A DNA stretch of 64,000 bases. Origin: Acinetobacter sp. MB5 (GTDB lineage Bacteria; Pseudomonadota; Gammaproteobacteria; Pseudomonadales; Moraxellaceae). The translations under genes and the position numbers were made by a program. The notes under the pieces are model-generated. The model was not told the DNA's origin. It saw only the letters and a list, made by a program, of their open reading frames with translations, and searched no databases. Numbering within the stretch: the first letter of the stretch is position 1; every line of letters begins with the position of its first letter. Below are positions 46,970 through 55,833 of the stretch, piece by piece. The stretch spans positions 124,001-188,000 of the forward strand of contig NZ_POVU01000003.1 in NCBI RefSeq assembly GCF_003261585.1. Direction: 5' to 3'.

Positions 46970-48196
46970 CTATGCCTTGTCTGGTGTTGCAACAGGTTGT
47001 GTTGATGTTCCTTTCACAAATCCGAGCACCAAGGCAATCAATGCCAGTGGAATCAGCACCCAACCTGCCAATGCCAAGGTATTGAACAGATTGCCTGTGA
47101 ACTTGGTCGCTGCTACAAACAGAATCGGGCTAAAGAACATGCCTAAACAGTAACTGCCATACCACATGCCTGTGCCAATACCACGTTTAAACCAAGGCAG
47201 ATTTTTCATGTTCCAGATTGCTAAGGTCGGTAGCAACAGGCCACAGCCAAAGCCATTCAACAAGGCATAGAGTAAAATCTGATCGGCAGAAGTTGCATGT
47301 GACATCAGCAAGAAACTGAGCCCAATCAGACCAAAAGCAATAAACAGGTTATGTCCGACTTTAAACTTCAAGCGTGAGAACACATGCACGCTCAATGTCC
47401 CAGCCACAATCAAGGCACTACATGCAGAAGAAATATTGCCTGCCACTTTCGGTGAAGTCTCGCCAATCGAACCCAAGATAAACGCCATCTGGATTTGTAA
47501 AATCATGAATGCCAATGCGCCAATGCAGGTCACGACACAGATGAAAAATAACAGTTTTGGCTGAAAGGTCACAGTTTGCGCTTCATGGTCATCATCGGCA
47601 GACATTTTGTGCTGCTGAGGTTCCCACAACATAAATGCACCCAAAATTCCCAGCACTACAGGCACGGCATACACCGCATACGGTACGCGCCAGCCAAACT
47701 CTCCGAGCGCACCACCGATCATGAAAAATAGAATTGCCGAACTCGATGCAAAGGTAGTCTGTAAAGCCAGATAACGCTGACGCACCGCACCCGAATAATA
47801 ATCACCAATCAGGGTCGTACTGATGGTCACGATCACCGCTTCGGCCATACCAAGAATCACACGGCTGCCAATAATGGCGTAAAGGCTGTGCAGAAACAGA
47901 GGCAACACACCGATCAGGCTATAAATAAAGGTCGCCATGACCAGCATCTTTTTCCGTCCGTATTTGTCGGCAAACAGTCCAACCACAGGGCTGAGCAATG
48001 CCACCAACAACCCTGGTATCGTCAGGGCAATCGGGACTAAAAACTCCACATTGGGAATATGGGAAAACTCAGCCTGCATTTGTGGCAGACTCGGGGCAAT
48101 CACAATCGCCGCCATCGGAGACAAACAGTTGAGAATCAGCAGTAAATAGGCAACAAACTTACTTTTTGATTCGAAGTTATCGCTAATCATGTTCAT
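46970..48196 (-). CDS. MFS transporter (paralogue of the one at 58350)
   Basis: A 408-residue 12-helix MFS protein. Loop 2-3 is FADKYGRKKMLVM, and VIVTISTTLIGDYYSG lies in helix 5. It is clearly paralogous to the MFS gene at 58350, sharing LSPMAAIV.APSLP and PIALTIPGL with only a few changes. It sits inside the 12-gene operon, 49 bases after the epimerase gene and 13 before an SDR, so import of the pathway substrate is the likely task. ATG is preceded by AAGGAG. Confidence 0.88.
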   Translation of the reverse strand: MNMISDNFESKSKFVAYLLLILNCLSPMAAIVIAPSLPQMQAEFSHIPNVEFLVPIALTIPGLLVALLSPVVGLFADKYGRKKMLVMATFIYSLIGVLPLFLHSLYAIIGSRVILGMAEAVIVTISTTLIGDYYSGAVRQRYLALQTTFASSSAILFFMIGGALGEFGWRVPYAVYAVPVVLGILGAFMLWEPQQHKMSADDDHEAQTVTFQPKLLFFICVVTCIGALAFMILQIQMAFILGSIGETSPKVAGNISSACSALIVAGTLSVHVFSRLKFKVGHNLFIAFGLIGLSFLLMSHATSADQILLYALLNGFGCGLLLPTLAIWNMKNLPWFKRGIGTGMWYGSYCLGMFFSPILFVAATKFTGNLFNTLALAGWVLIPLALIALVLGFVKGTSTQPVATPDKA

Positions 48197-48245
48197 GATA
48201 AACCACTCCTTGGTTTATGAATCTGACTCAAGCTTTTGAGAACTA

Positions 48246-49196
48246 TCAGTCGAGATTTAAAGTATTTTTAATGAGATGTTGGATAGATCCGTCATGTTTA
48301 AAGCCAAGTGCATCTGCCCGTCGGGTATGAATCTCAGGGTATGCGCCAAAATTTTTCTCAAGTTGTGGGTTATTGCTGTCGAAGCTGACCAGCGTGTCGG
48401 TATTTAAGGTAAATTCTTGGGCCAAGCCATCCACCACCTGCTGCATGCTCAGGCGCAGCACAGGCAAGGTAAAGACACGACGGTCTTGCTGTAACTGTTC
48501 TTTAGGCAGACTTGCGGCATGAATTAAATTGTCCACACAGCATTTCACTGACATCCACCACGCCACGGCATGCTCTGACACAGGACAGGCAAAAGTACGC
48601 TGCTGGGATAAGGTCCAGAACACATCACTCATAAAGGCTGAGAGCAATCCCGATGGTTGCTGTGGACGCGCCACAATTCCCGGTAAACGTACCGCGACAC
48701 CATCAATCCAGCCTTTACGGCTAAAATCATCCAATACAATTTCACCAAACTGCTTTTGCCCTGCATAAGTCAAATGCGGTTTTAGCGGGGTGTCATCATC
48801 AACCTGTTTAGGCAAGTCCGAACCATACACCGCAATGGTGCTGGCAAATACGATGCGCGGACAGTTGCCTTGTTGCTTGAGCTGTTCAAACAGAAACAGC
48901 ATTGCATCGACATTGACCTTACGGCTGAGTTCATAATTTTGCTCAGCCATACCGCCCGGGATACTGGCTAAATGAAACACCACATCCACAGGTTGCTGTA
49001 AGGCTTGCTGAATTAAAGCCGTATCAGAAAAATCACCCTGATAATACGCCACGCGCGGATCGGCACTACGTTCCTGAAACTGTAAGTCCAGCAAACTGAG
49101 TCGGCTAAAGTTGGACAGTTCATGCTGTTGCTCCAGCAAGGCTTTGACCAAGTTTGACCCGACAAAACCATTTGCGCCTGTCACGAGAATGTGCAT
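48246..49196 (-). CDS. NAD-dependent epimerase/dehydratase-family protein (DenD-like)
   Basis: A 316-residue extended SDR. The cofactor motif GANGFVGSNLVKALL is at about 7-21, and the YxxxK pair is in TYAGQKQFGE; FASTIAVYG carries the preceding Ser/Thr. RLPGIVARPQQPSG resembles the D-erythronate dehydrogenase (DenD) subgroup, which acts on four-carbon sugar acids. That link is by similarity recall only. ATG 49196 follows AGGAGGT closely, one base after the FAA hydrolase stop; the longer frame to 49220 is unlikely. Confidence 0.83.
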   Translation of the reverse strand: MHILVTGANGFVGSNLVKALLEQQHELSNFSRLSLLDLQFQERSADPRVAYYQGDFSDTALIQQALQQPVDVVFHLASIPGGMAEQNYELSRKVNVDAMLFLFEQLKQQGNCPRIVFASTIAVYGSDLPKQVDDDTPLKPHLTYAGQKQFGEIVLDDFSRKGWIDGVAVRLPGIVARPQQPSGLLSAFMSDVFWTLSQQRTFACPVSEHAVAWWMSVKCCVDNLIHAASLPKEQLQQDRRVFTLPVLRLSMQQVVDGLAQEFTLNTDTLVSFDSNNPQLEKNFGAYPEIHTRRADALGFKHDGSIQHLIKNTLNLD

Positions 49197-49197
49197 G

Positions 49198-50184
49198 TTA
49201 CACCTCCTGATACGGAACAAATTGGTGGTTAATTTTGCCGAAAATGCTCTGTCCGTCCTGCCCTTTCATTTCAAACTGCAAGCGGTCACCAAATTTCAAA
49301 AATGGCGTTTTTGGCTCACCCTGTTCAATAATTTCGATGGCGCGTTTTTCCGCCAAACATGCTGAACCGACTTCTTTATAGTTCTGATTGGAAAATGTGC
49401 CTGATCCTAAAATCGTGCCGACTTTCAAATTACGGGTACGTGCCAAATGCATCACCAGTTCGGGGAAAGAAAAACTCATTTCCTCGCCATTGGGATGTCC
49501 AAACCACTCGCCATTGCACTGAACTTCTAAAGGCAGTTTAATGCGTCCGTCATGCCACGCATCGCCCAACTCATCAGGTGTCACCGCAACTGGGGCAAAT
49601 ACGGTACTTGGTTTAGCACGTAGCGGACCAAAGCCAATGCTGACTTCTTTAAACAGGTGCGCACGCAGGCTGACATCATTCAATAACATAAACAGCTTGA
49701 TGTGCTTTTCAGCCTGTTCAGCCTGTACGCCCATTGGTACATCATCCAGAATGACAGCGACTTCACCTTCAAAATCAATCTGATGCTCTTCACCTGGCAC
49801 AGGATAATCATCACAGGCTCCCAAAAAGTCATCGCCCGCACCCTGATAAATAATCGGCACGCCTTTGTCTTTTTTAATATCGAGTTTAAATGCCTGCTCC
49901 ATTAAAGAACCATGATTTAAAAATGCCGAAGCATCTGCCCATTGATAAGCACGTGGCAATGGCGCCATAGCTTGAGCAGGATCGAAAGCAAAAGCATCTT
50001 GTTCTGTTGCATCATTCAGGGCAGCATATTTTTGTTGCAGCTTTGGCTCGGCTTCATCCCAATTTTCCAAAGCATCTTGTAAGGTAAGCGCAATGCCTGT
50101 TGCCAAAGTCGCGGTTTTTAAATCTTTAGAAACGATGACCAAGCGGCCATCTCGACTACCATCTTTGAGTGTTGCCAATTTCAT
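49198..50184 (-). CDS. Fumarylacetoacetate hydrolase-family protein
   Basis: A 328-residue FAH-fold protein. The metal site is visible as acidic residues in DFEGEVAVILDDVPMG (about 136-151), with FLGACDDYPVPGEE before it, SGTFSN toward the end. The length and the N-terminal MKLATLKDGSRDGRL resemble FAH-like enzymes found in bacterial aromatic pathways, which hydrolyse C-C bonds of 1,3-diketo acids. It overlaps the small VOC gene by four bases (ATGA) and the epimerase gene begins one base after its stop. The true diketo substrate is unknown. Confidence 0.88.
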   Translation of the reverse strand: MKLATLKDGSRDGRLVIVSKDLKTATLATGIALTLQDALENWDEAEPKLQQKYAALNDATEQDAFAFDPAQAMAPLPRAYQWADASAFLNHGSLMEQAFKLDIKKDKGVPIIYQGAGDDFLGACDDYPVPGEEHQIDFEGEVAVILDDVPMGVQAEQAEKHIKLFMLLNDVSLRAHLFKEVSIGFGPLRAKPSTVFAPVAVTPDELGDAWHDGRIKLPLEVQCNGEWFGHPNGEEMSFSFPELVMHLARTRNLKVGTILGSGTFSNQNYKEVGSACLAEKRAIEIIEQGEPKTPFLKFGDRLQFEMKGQDGQSIFGKINHQFVPYQEV

Positions 50185-50624
50185 TTTGCTGTTCCCTCAT
50201 TGTTCCATAAATCAGGATATTCAATCAGTTCAATCAAATTCCCAGTGTTATCGCGCAAAAATCCCATTGCTGTTCCGCCAATCACTGCTTCAAAGACAAT
50301 GTCGGCATTTTTTTCTCGAAGCTCGGCAAACGCCTGTTTGGCATCTTGCACCGCAAAGCACAGATGTTTATGCCCGTGGGTTTGCACATCGAGGTTCGGC
50401 ATACGGCGTTCGTCTGGCAGTGGTTTAGCATTCGGTAGTTCAAACAGTTCAATGCGAAAATCACCACGTTGAATAAAGGCAATCTGTGCAGGAATCTGTT
50501 CAATAAATTGCTTTTTTTCCAGTTCAAAACCCAAGTAATCGCAATACCACGCAATACTCTCATCCAGATCGGCTACGCTAATCCCACCATGATGGGGTTT
50601 CCACGCAAAAACATCCTTGCTCAT
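50181..50624 (-). CDS. Single-domain VOC (glyoxalase/epimerase-like) protein
   Basis: A 147-residue VOC protein built of two beta-alpha-beta modules. Candidate metal ligands are His in KPHHGGISV, Glu in RIELFEL, His in HKHLCFAV and Glu in GNLIELIEY, a full set like that of glyoxalase I or methylmalonyl-CoA epimerase. It may isomerise or cleave a pathway intermediate. Its ATGA overlap with the FAH gene suggests consecutive steps. Confidence 0.85.
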   Translation of the reverse strand: MSKDVFAWKPHHGGISVADLDESIAWYCDYLGFELEKKQFIEQIPAQIAFIQRGDFRIELFELPNAKPLPDERRMPNLDVQTHGHKHLCFAVQDAKQAFAELREKNADIVFEAVIGGTAMGFLRDNTGNLIELIEYPDLWNNEGTAK

Positions 50625-50645
50625 CGTGCTGTTTTCCCTATTGTT

Positions 50646-51395
50646 TTATAAAATCTGCCGCCCACCATCGACAGGAATAATCGCGCCTGTGGTAAAGGTG
50701 AGCTGGGTAGCCACTGCAACAACCGCCGCAGCCACTTCCTCAGGCAATGCCAGACGACCCAGTGGCGTTGACTGGGCTTGCAGGTTACGCCAGTCTTGGT
50801 CTAAGCCTTTGACAAACTCGGTATCTGACAGACCTGGTGCAACCGAAACCACACGAATTTTTGGCGCTAAGGCACGTGCCAGTGAAATGGTCAGATTGTC
50901 CAGTGCCGCTTTCGAAGCACAGTAGGCAATATTGCTGCCCATCGCGGTACGTGCGGCGATGGAACTGATATTCACGACCAAGCCATCATCACTTTGCTGA
51001 AGTAGTGGTTGTAAGGCACGCACCACCGCAATTGCCCCGCGAACATTGGTGGCAAAAATCGTATCAATCAAAGCATCATCCAGACTGGCAAGATCAGCAT
51101 GTTCAACAAAGCGTGTCATGCCCGCACAATTCACCACCATGTCACAGCGTCCAAAGTGTTGCTGAATCTGGCTTGCCAAATCGGCTAAGGCAGCGCTGTT
51201 GGTGACAGGTGCTGCCGCCAACAAATGCCCCTGTTCCACCTCAGGCAAGCTGTCGAGTACTTGTTGGGCTTTCTCGGCAGACTGGTTATAACCCACCACA
51301 ATGCTTGCGCCGTGTGCTGCCAAAGCCGAACAGATGCTATGCCCCAAGCTGCCTGTCGCACCCGTGACTAAGGCAACTCGACCTGCCAGTTTCAT
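50646..51395 (-). CDS. SDR-family oxidoreductase
   Basis: A 249-residue classical SDR. The cofactor motif [16 protein letters not shown] is at about 12-27, NCAGMTR follows, and the catalytic site reads NISSIAAR with YCASKAAL (YxxxK). [11 protein letters not shown] closes the site. Its start overlaps the end of the HisD-like gene by four bases and the small VOC gene follows 21 bases later. It is the third classical SDR in the operon, so several alcohol or ketone steps are expected. Confidence 0.88.
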   Translation of the reverse strand: MKLAGRVALVTGATGSLGHSICSALAAHGASIVVGYNQSAEKAQQVLDSLPEVEQGHLLAAAPVTNSAALADLASQIQQHFGRCDMVVNCAGMTRFVEHADLASLDDALIDTIFATNVRGAIAVVRALQPLLQQSDDGLVVNISSIAARTAMGSNIAYCASKAALDNLTISLARALAPKIRVVSVAPGLSDTEFVKGLDQDWRNLQAQSTPLGRLALPEEVAAAVVAVATQLTFTTGAIIPVDGGRQIL

Positions 51396-52714
51396 GCGCT
51401 TGCCTCAACAATCGTAGGCGCTGTATGTTCCGTTGCGCTTGGCTTCAAACGACGCACACGGATATCCGCCTGTTCTTTATGCCCAGAGAAATGCTCGAGT
51501 GCACAGAGACGTGAACACACTTCACCAATGGCTACACTGGCTTCATCAGTCAAAATACGTTGATAAGTATGGGTTTTAATAAATTTACCGACCCACAAAC
51601 CACCTGTGTAACGTCCTGCGCCCATGGTTGGTAAGGTGTGATTTGTCCCGATGACTTTGTCGCCATACGACACGTTGGTACGGTGTCCCAAGAACAAGCC
51701 GCCATAACTGGTCATACGTTCTAAGAACCAGTCAGGATCTTTGGTCATCACCTGTACGTGTTCACTGCAAATACGCTCGGACTCTGCCAGCATTTCTTCA
51801 TCAGTGTCGCACAGGATAATTTCGCCATAATCGCGCCATGACACGCTGGCAATCGGTGCTGTGTCTAAGCGAGCCAAGACTTTTTCAATCGCAGCAGGCA
51901 ATTCATCGGCAATTTTCTGGCTGGTGGTTACACAATACGCTGGTGAAGTTGGGCCATGTTCCGCTTGTCCTAGCAAATCCACTGCAACCAGTTCGGCATC
52001 GACCGTGTCATCACAGATCACCATGGTTTCTGTCGGCCCTGCAAACAGGTCAATCCCGACACGACCATAGAGCTGACGTTTGGCTTCTGCAACAAAGGCA
52101 TTACCCGGCCCGACAATCATATCCACTGGGGCAATCTGTTCTGTGCCGAGTGCCATAGCTGCAATCGCCTGCACCCCGCCCATCACATAAATTTCGTCTG
52201 CACCAGCCATCGCCATCGCGGCAATAATTTCAGGGGATGGTTTGCCATCAAATGGTGGCGCACAGGCAATCACACGTTTTACGCCTGCCACTTTTGCGGT
52301 CAAGACACTCATATGTGCCGATGCCAGCAAGGGATATTTACCACCCGGGATATAACAACCGACCGAATTGACAGGAATATTTTTGTGTCCTAGTACCACA
52401 CCCGGCAAGGTTTCCACTTCCACATCCCGCATAGACTGCAACTGGATTTGGGCAAAACGGTGGATTTGTGCCTGTGCAAATTTAATGTCTTCAATTGCCT
52501 GTTTGGATAAGCTGTCGATACAGGCTTGAATTTCAGCTTGGCTCAAACGAAAAGTTTCAGGATTCCAGCGGTCAAATTTTTCCGAGTATTCACGTAGTGC
52601 TGCTTCACCACGCTGTTCAATCGCCTGAATAATGTCTTCAACCGTCTGACGCACTTGGGTATTCAGTTCTGCTTTCACTTCGGCAGGTTTGCCTTTTTTG
52701 AGATGTCGAATCAT
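51392..52714 (-). CDS. Histidinol dehydrogenase-family dehydrogenase (catabolic paralogue)
   Basis: A 440-residue zinc/NAD dehydrogenase of the HisD superfamily. It has [18 protein letters not shown], the [12 protein letters not shown] stretch, the zinc ligands in LGQAEHGP, and the catalytic His region GTNHTLPT. HisD for histidine synthesis is unlikely as no other his gene is near. The family also includes the catabolic HpsN-type enzymes that oxidise an alcohol through an aldehyde to an acid. Here it lies between an SMP-30 gene (14 bases) and an SDR (four-base overlap). Substrate unknown. Confidence 0.85.
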   Translation of the reverse strand: MIRHLKKGKPAEVKAELNTQVRQTVEDIIQAIEQRGEAALREYSEKFDRWNPETFRLSQAEIQACIDSLSKQAIEDIKFAQAQIHRFAQIQLQSMRDVEVETLPGVVLGHKNIPVNSVGCYIPGGKYPLLASAHMSVLTAKVAGVKRVIACAPPFDGKPSPEIIAAMAMAGADEIYVMGGVQAIAAMALGTEQIAPVDMIVGPGNAFVAEAKRQLYGRVGIDLFAGPTETMVICDDTVDAELVAVDLLGQAEHGPTSPAYCVTTSQKIADELPAAIEKVLARLDTAPIASVSWRDYGEIILCDTDEEMLAESERICSEHVQVMTKDPDWFLERMTSYGGLFLGHRTNVSYGDKVIGTNHTLPTMGAGRYTGGLWVGKFIKTHTYQRILTDEASVAIGEVCSRLCALEHFSGHKEQADIRVRRLKPSATEHTAPTIVEASA

Positions 52715-52728
52715 GTGGATCTACTCCT

Positions 52729-53748
52729 TTATTTCCAATGTCTTAATTTTTGTCCTGCCACAGGCGAACGGAAAAATGGAATTCGCGTGCCCTGCAAACT
52801 GCCTAAATACACAGTTTTTAAATCTGCACCGCCAAAGGTAATGCTGGCCATCCACGGTGCAAGTTTGCCGCGCGATGCTTGCATAATCTCGGGAGTTAAA
52901 GTCTTGGTTTTATAATGCTGATTGAGTCGGGCATTGGCTTCAGGATGGCTGTCATCCAAAATGGTCACGACTTCCTGTTCAGGCGTAATCGCAATCAGTT
53001 TGTCTACCATTACTAGGGTTACCCATAAATTCCCATAGACATCGAAAGCAAATCCGTCTGGGAATCCTTCGAGTTCTTCGGGGCCATAGACTTCACGTGC
53101 AGATAAAGTTGCGTCGTCAGCAACCCGAAAACGACTAATACGTCGAGCGTTACTTTCCACCACATACAGCCATTCCTCCTTGTCATCGAATCGGATTTCA
53201 TTGGCACCGCCGAGCTGTTCAGCCACCACGCGAATGCCATTCTCATCAATCACCCCGATATAACCATCGAGTTCGGTCGAGTTAATCGACTCAGTCCACG
53301 GCTGCATGGTGGTGGTGACGGTAAACCAGATTCGTCCTTTTGAATCAATTAACGGGAAATTGGTTTTTCCTAGTGGTTGACCATCCAGTTGGTCATACAA
53401 CACTTCAATCTGTGCGGTGTTCTTATGTAACTTTTCAATGCGGTCTAAACCCCAGTTACAGATAATAAAGTCACCTTCGTCGGTCATTGCCATGCCATTT
53501 GGCAGCGAAGCACCCTGTGCCTTGACATAACGGTCTTCAAAACTGGCATCTTCCTGAACTGCAACATCAGGAGCGATTAAAGTCTGCTGTCCTTGCGCGT
53601 CGATGTGCATCACACCACCGCGGGCATCGGCCACCCAAAGCGAATCATCGGGCTGGGCAATAATGCACTCGGGACGCTGTAAATCTTGACCTACAAACTG
53701 AATATCATCTACATTCAGCGTCCAGCTTTTTAAAGGATTTGGCTGCAT
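52729..53748 (-). CDS. SMP-30/gluconolactonase-family lactonase
   Basis: A 339-residue six-bladed beta-propeller of the SMP-30/LRE family. Family stretches visible are RPECIIAQPDDSLWVADARG, LPNGMAMTDEGDFIICNWGL, with the metal-binding Glu and Asn, and FPDGFAFDVYGNLWVT. These enzymes hydrolyse sugar or aromatic lactones. ATG 53748 is chosen because AAGGAG is six bases upstream; the frame start at 53754 abuts that site. It follows the FAD monooxygenase by ten bases and should open a lactone made by it or by a dehydrogenase. Confidence 0.86.
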   Translation of the reverse strand: MQPNPLKSWTLNVDDIQFVGQDLQRPECIIAQPDDSLWVADARGGVMHIDAQGQQTLIAPDVAVQEDASFEDRYVKAQGASLPNGMAMTDEGDFIICNWGLDRIEKLHKNTAQIEVLYDQLDGQPLGKTNFPLIDSKGRIWFTVTTTMQPWTESINSTELDGYIGVIDENGIRVVAEQLGGANEIRFDDKEEWLYVVESNARRISRFRVADDATLSAREVYGPEELEGFPDGFAFDVYGNLWVTLVMVDKLIAITPEQEVVTILDDSHPEANARLNQHYKTKTLTPEIMQASRGKLAPWMASITFGGADLKTVYLGSLQGTRIPFFRSPVAGQKLRHWK

Positions 53749-53758
53749 GGTCATCTCC

Positions 53759-54889
53759 TTAAATCGGCTGTGAAGTCACTTCAATCATTTTGGCCATCAT
53801 GCCTGCAAAGTTGGCATCTGGCGTTGGGCGCTGTTCCCATTCACCAATTTGCAATGAACCTTCATTGATAAATTTGCAGCGCTGATAACGACGCTCCATA
53901 AAGCCATCCAGCACATTCTGCACATCAGCTGCGGATGCTGCCAACTCGCCCAGAACCACAGCATCTTCCACCGCTTGCGCTGCGCCTTGCCCCATATGTG
54001 GCGTGGTGGCATGTGCTGCATCACCAATCAGCAGCACGCGTCCGTTGTACCACGGCGCAGGCATCAAGATTGCTTCCAGTGGACGGTACACCACTTGGCT
54101 TGGGTCAGTAATTTGCTGTTTTAATTCAGGAATCAAGCCACCAAAACCATCTAGACGTTTCTGAAATTCATCAGCAAGGCTATTCGGATCAAAGAATGGA
54201 TTACCTGGTTCTTCCCATACCGCCAAAATATATAAGCTGTCTTCGGTCAACGGGGTATAACCCACCTTCCCACCCGACTTGCCTTCAAACATGTGGGAAT
54301 ACATCAAGTCTTTTGGACGTGGCAAGTTATAACGCCACACGCCTTGCCCTGTGAATTTCGGCTTGTACTGTTCGCCAAACACCTGACTACGGACTTTGGA
54401 ATACACACCATCTGCACCGACCACCAAGTCATAACTGTCTTGCGTACCATCGGTAAAGGTCACGGTGGCCTGTTCAGCAGTTTGCTCAATCTTGTCAAAG
54501 GTCAAACCCAGCTTGAGATTCACGCCTTCACGTTGAATCGCATCTAGTAGCACTTTATGTAAGGCTGGTCGGGTTAGACCCAAATTGGCAGGATATTGTT
54601 CACCCGCAAGCTGTGCGCCGCTCAGTTCAGCTTTGACTTCACCTTCAACATTACAGATGCGTAAACCCTGATAAGGAAAACCCGCTTTGACCGCTTCGTC
54701 GGCAATCCCCAATGCAGCCATGGCACGAATGAAGTTCGCCTGAACCACAATCCCGACATGATAAACTTTCGGTTCTGCATTGATTTCAATTACGTCGACC
54801 TGAGCAACCCCTGCTTTTCGTAGTGCAATTGCAGTGGATAAACCACCAATTCCACCGCCAACGATTAATACTTTTTTTAGCGCACTCAT
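53759..54889 (-). CDS. FAD-dependent aromatic-type monooxygenase
   Basis: A 376-residue group A flavoprotein hydroxylase. The FAD-binding GGGIGGLSTAIALRKAG opens the protein (11-27), VVGADGVYSKVR is the DG motif, and GDAAHATTPHMGQGAAQAVE is the second FAD motif (about 285-304). It should hydroxylate an aromatic or enolic ring with NAD(P)H and O2. The frame extends to 54952, but MSALKKVLIV at 54889 gives the family's usual start; the Shine-Dalgarno is weak. It is the first gene of the operon. Confidence 0.88.
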   Translation of the reverse strand: MSALKKVLIVGGGIGGLSTAIALRKAGVAQVDVIEINAEPKVYHVGIVVQANFIRAMAALGIADEAVKAGFPYQGLRICNVEGEVKAELSGAQLAGEQYPANLGLTRPALHKVLLDAIQREGVNLKLGLTFDKIEQTAEQATVTFTDGTQDSYDLVVGADGVYSKVRSQVFGEQYKPKFTGQGVWRYNLPRPKDLMYSHMFEGKSGGKVGYTPLTEDSLYILAVWEEPGNPFFDPNSLADEFQKRLDGFGGLIPELKQQITDPSQVVYRPLEAILMPAPWYNGRVLLIGDAAHATTPHMGQGAAQAVEDAVVLGELAASAADVQNVLDGFMERRYQRCKFINEGSLQIGEWEQRPTPDANFAGMMAKMIEVTSQPI

Positions 54890-55255
54890 GATTTTTCTAC
54901 ACTCCATGTTCCATTTAGAATCGGCTATTGGACACGCAACTCCTTGTTCCAAATGGCTGTTTCTGTATTGGCAAATACGTGATGGGTAAATCCAACCGTT
55001 TTGCTCTGTTCCATGAATCTAAAATACATGCTGCAAAATCATTCATAAAATTTATTGTTTAGATTGCTAATATCCATGTGACAAATACATGAATATACAT
55101 TCGGTTTAATCTGTTGTTTTGCATTATTTTTTAAAAAGACAAACCCCTACCGTCTGAAAACACAGCATCCAAAGTAAAAGGTTCGGGTTAAAATTTCAAT
55201 TAAAATAAAATTTATTTATTATTATTTTCAATAACTTATATTATTTATTTTCTAA
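54890..55255. other. Promoter region of the 12-gene operon
   Basis: A 366-base gene-free stretch between hxlR-type gene and the operon, AT-rich on its right side. It holds three copies of TGTTCCA (54907-54913, 54945-54951, 55007-55013), a motif also found before the VOC dioxygenase gene at 41243-41249. No ORF or terminator stands out. Confidence 0.5.
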
Positions 55256-55687
55256 CTATTCACCTGCATGTTGAGCATCATATTCCTCTCGACAAGCATT
55301 AATTTGTGTTTCGTGGACTTCTAGCCAGCCAATCAAACGGTTCAATTCCAGCACCATTGCCTGCCCCAAATCCGTCAAACCATACTCTACTTGCGGTGGC
55401 ACGGTCGGAATCACGGTACGCTGAATAAAACCGTCACGCTCACAGGCACGCAGCTTCAAAGTTAAAATACGCTGTGACACAGGCGAGTCTGCCATCGAGT
55501 TAATTTCTTTGAGCAACTGGGTATAACGCATAATCCCCGTGCGCAAAATCATCAAAATCAGCGGCGTCCAGCGGTCACCTAAACGACTCATGGTTTCACG
55601 AACTGGCCCATGTGGGTCATTGCCTTGCTGCACACGTTTACGAAATTCTTCTAGCTCAATCTGCTGCTGTGATTGCAACCCTTGCAT
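55256..55687 (-). CDS. HxlR-family transcriptional regulator
   Basis: A 143-residue winged-helix regulator. The HxlR core is visible as SRLGDRWTPLILMILRTGIM (about 34-53), then the recognition region MADSPVSQRILTLKLRACER and the wing VEYGLTDLG. HxlR proteins often sense aldehydes, quinones or redox state. It is divergent from the phytoene-desaturase-like gene and upstream of the 12-gene operon on the same strand, so it could control either. ATG 55687 has AAAGGAAG upstream; the longer frame begins at 55711. Confidence 0.88.
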   Translation of the reverse strand: MQGLQSQQQIELEEFRKRVQQGNDPHGPVRETMSRLGDRWTPLILMILRTGIMRYTQLLKEINSMADSPVSQRILTLKLRACERDGFIQRTVIPTVPPQVEYGLTDLGQAMVLELNRLIGWLEVHETQINACREEYDAQHAGE

Positions 55688-55833
55688 TGTGGCAACTTCC
55701 TTTAAAAACATCTTGCATAACGAACATTTATGTAACCAGCATACAAAAAAGTGCTGTCTTCCGCATCCAATTTTTTGTCTTTATGCTTGGTTCAAATCAC
55801 AGCTTAAAACGAAAAATGGAAAGGAGTGACATG

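Noticed and set aside
51392..52714. Biosynthetic hisD
   Set aside because: No other histidine gene is nearby; its neighbours are a lactonase and SDRs, so a catabolic paralogue is more likely.
55612..55833. Long N-terminal extension of the phytoene-desaturase-like gene
   Set aside because: It runs antisense through the hxlR start, while the AAGGAG before 55834 and the FAD motif at residue 10 give a standard start.
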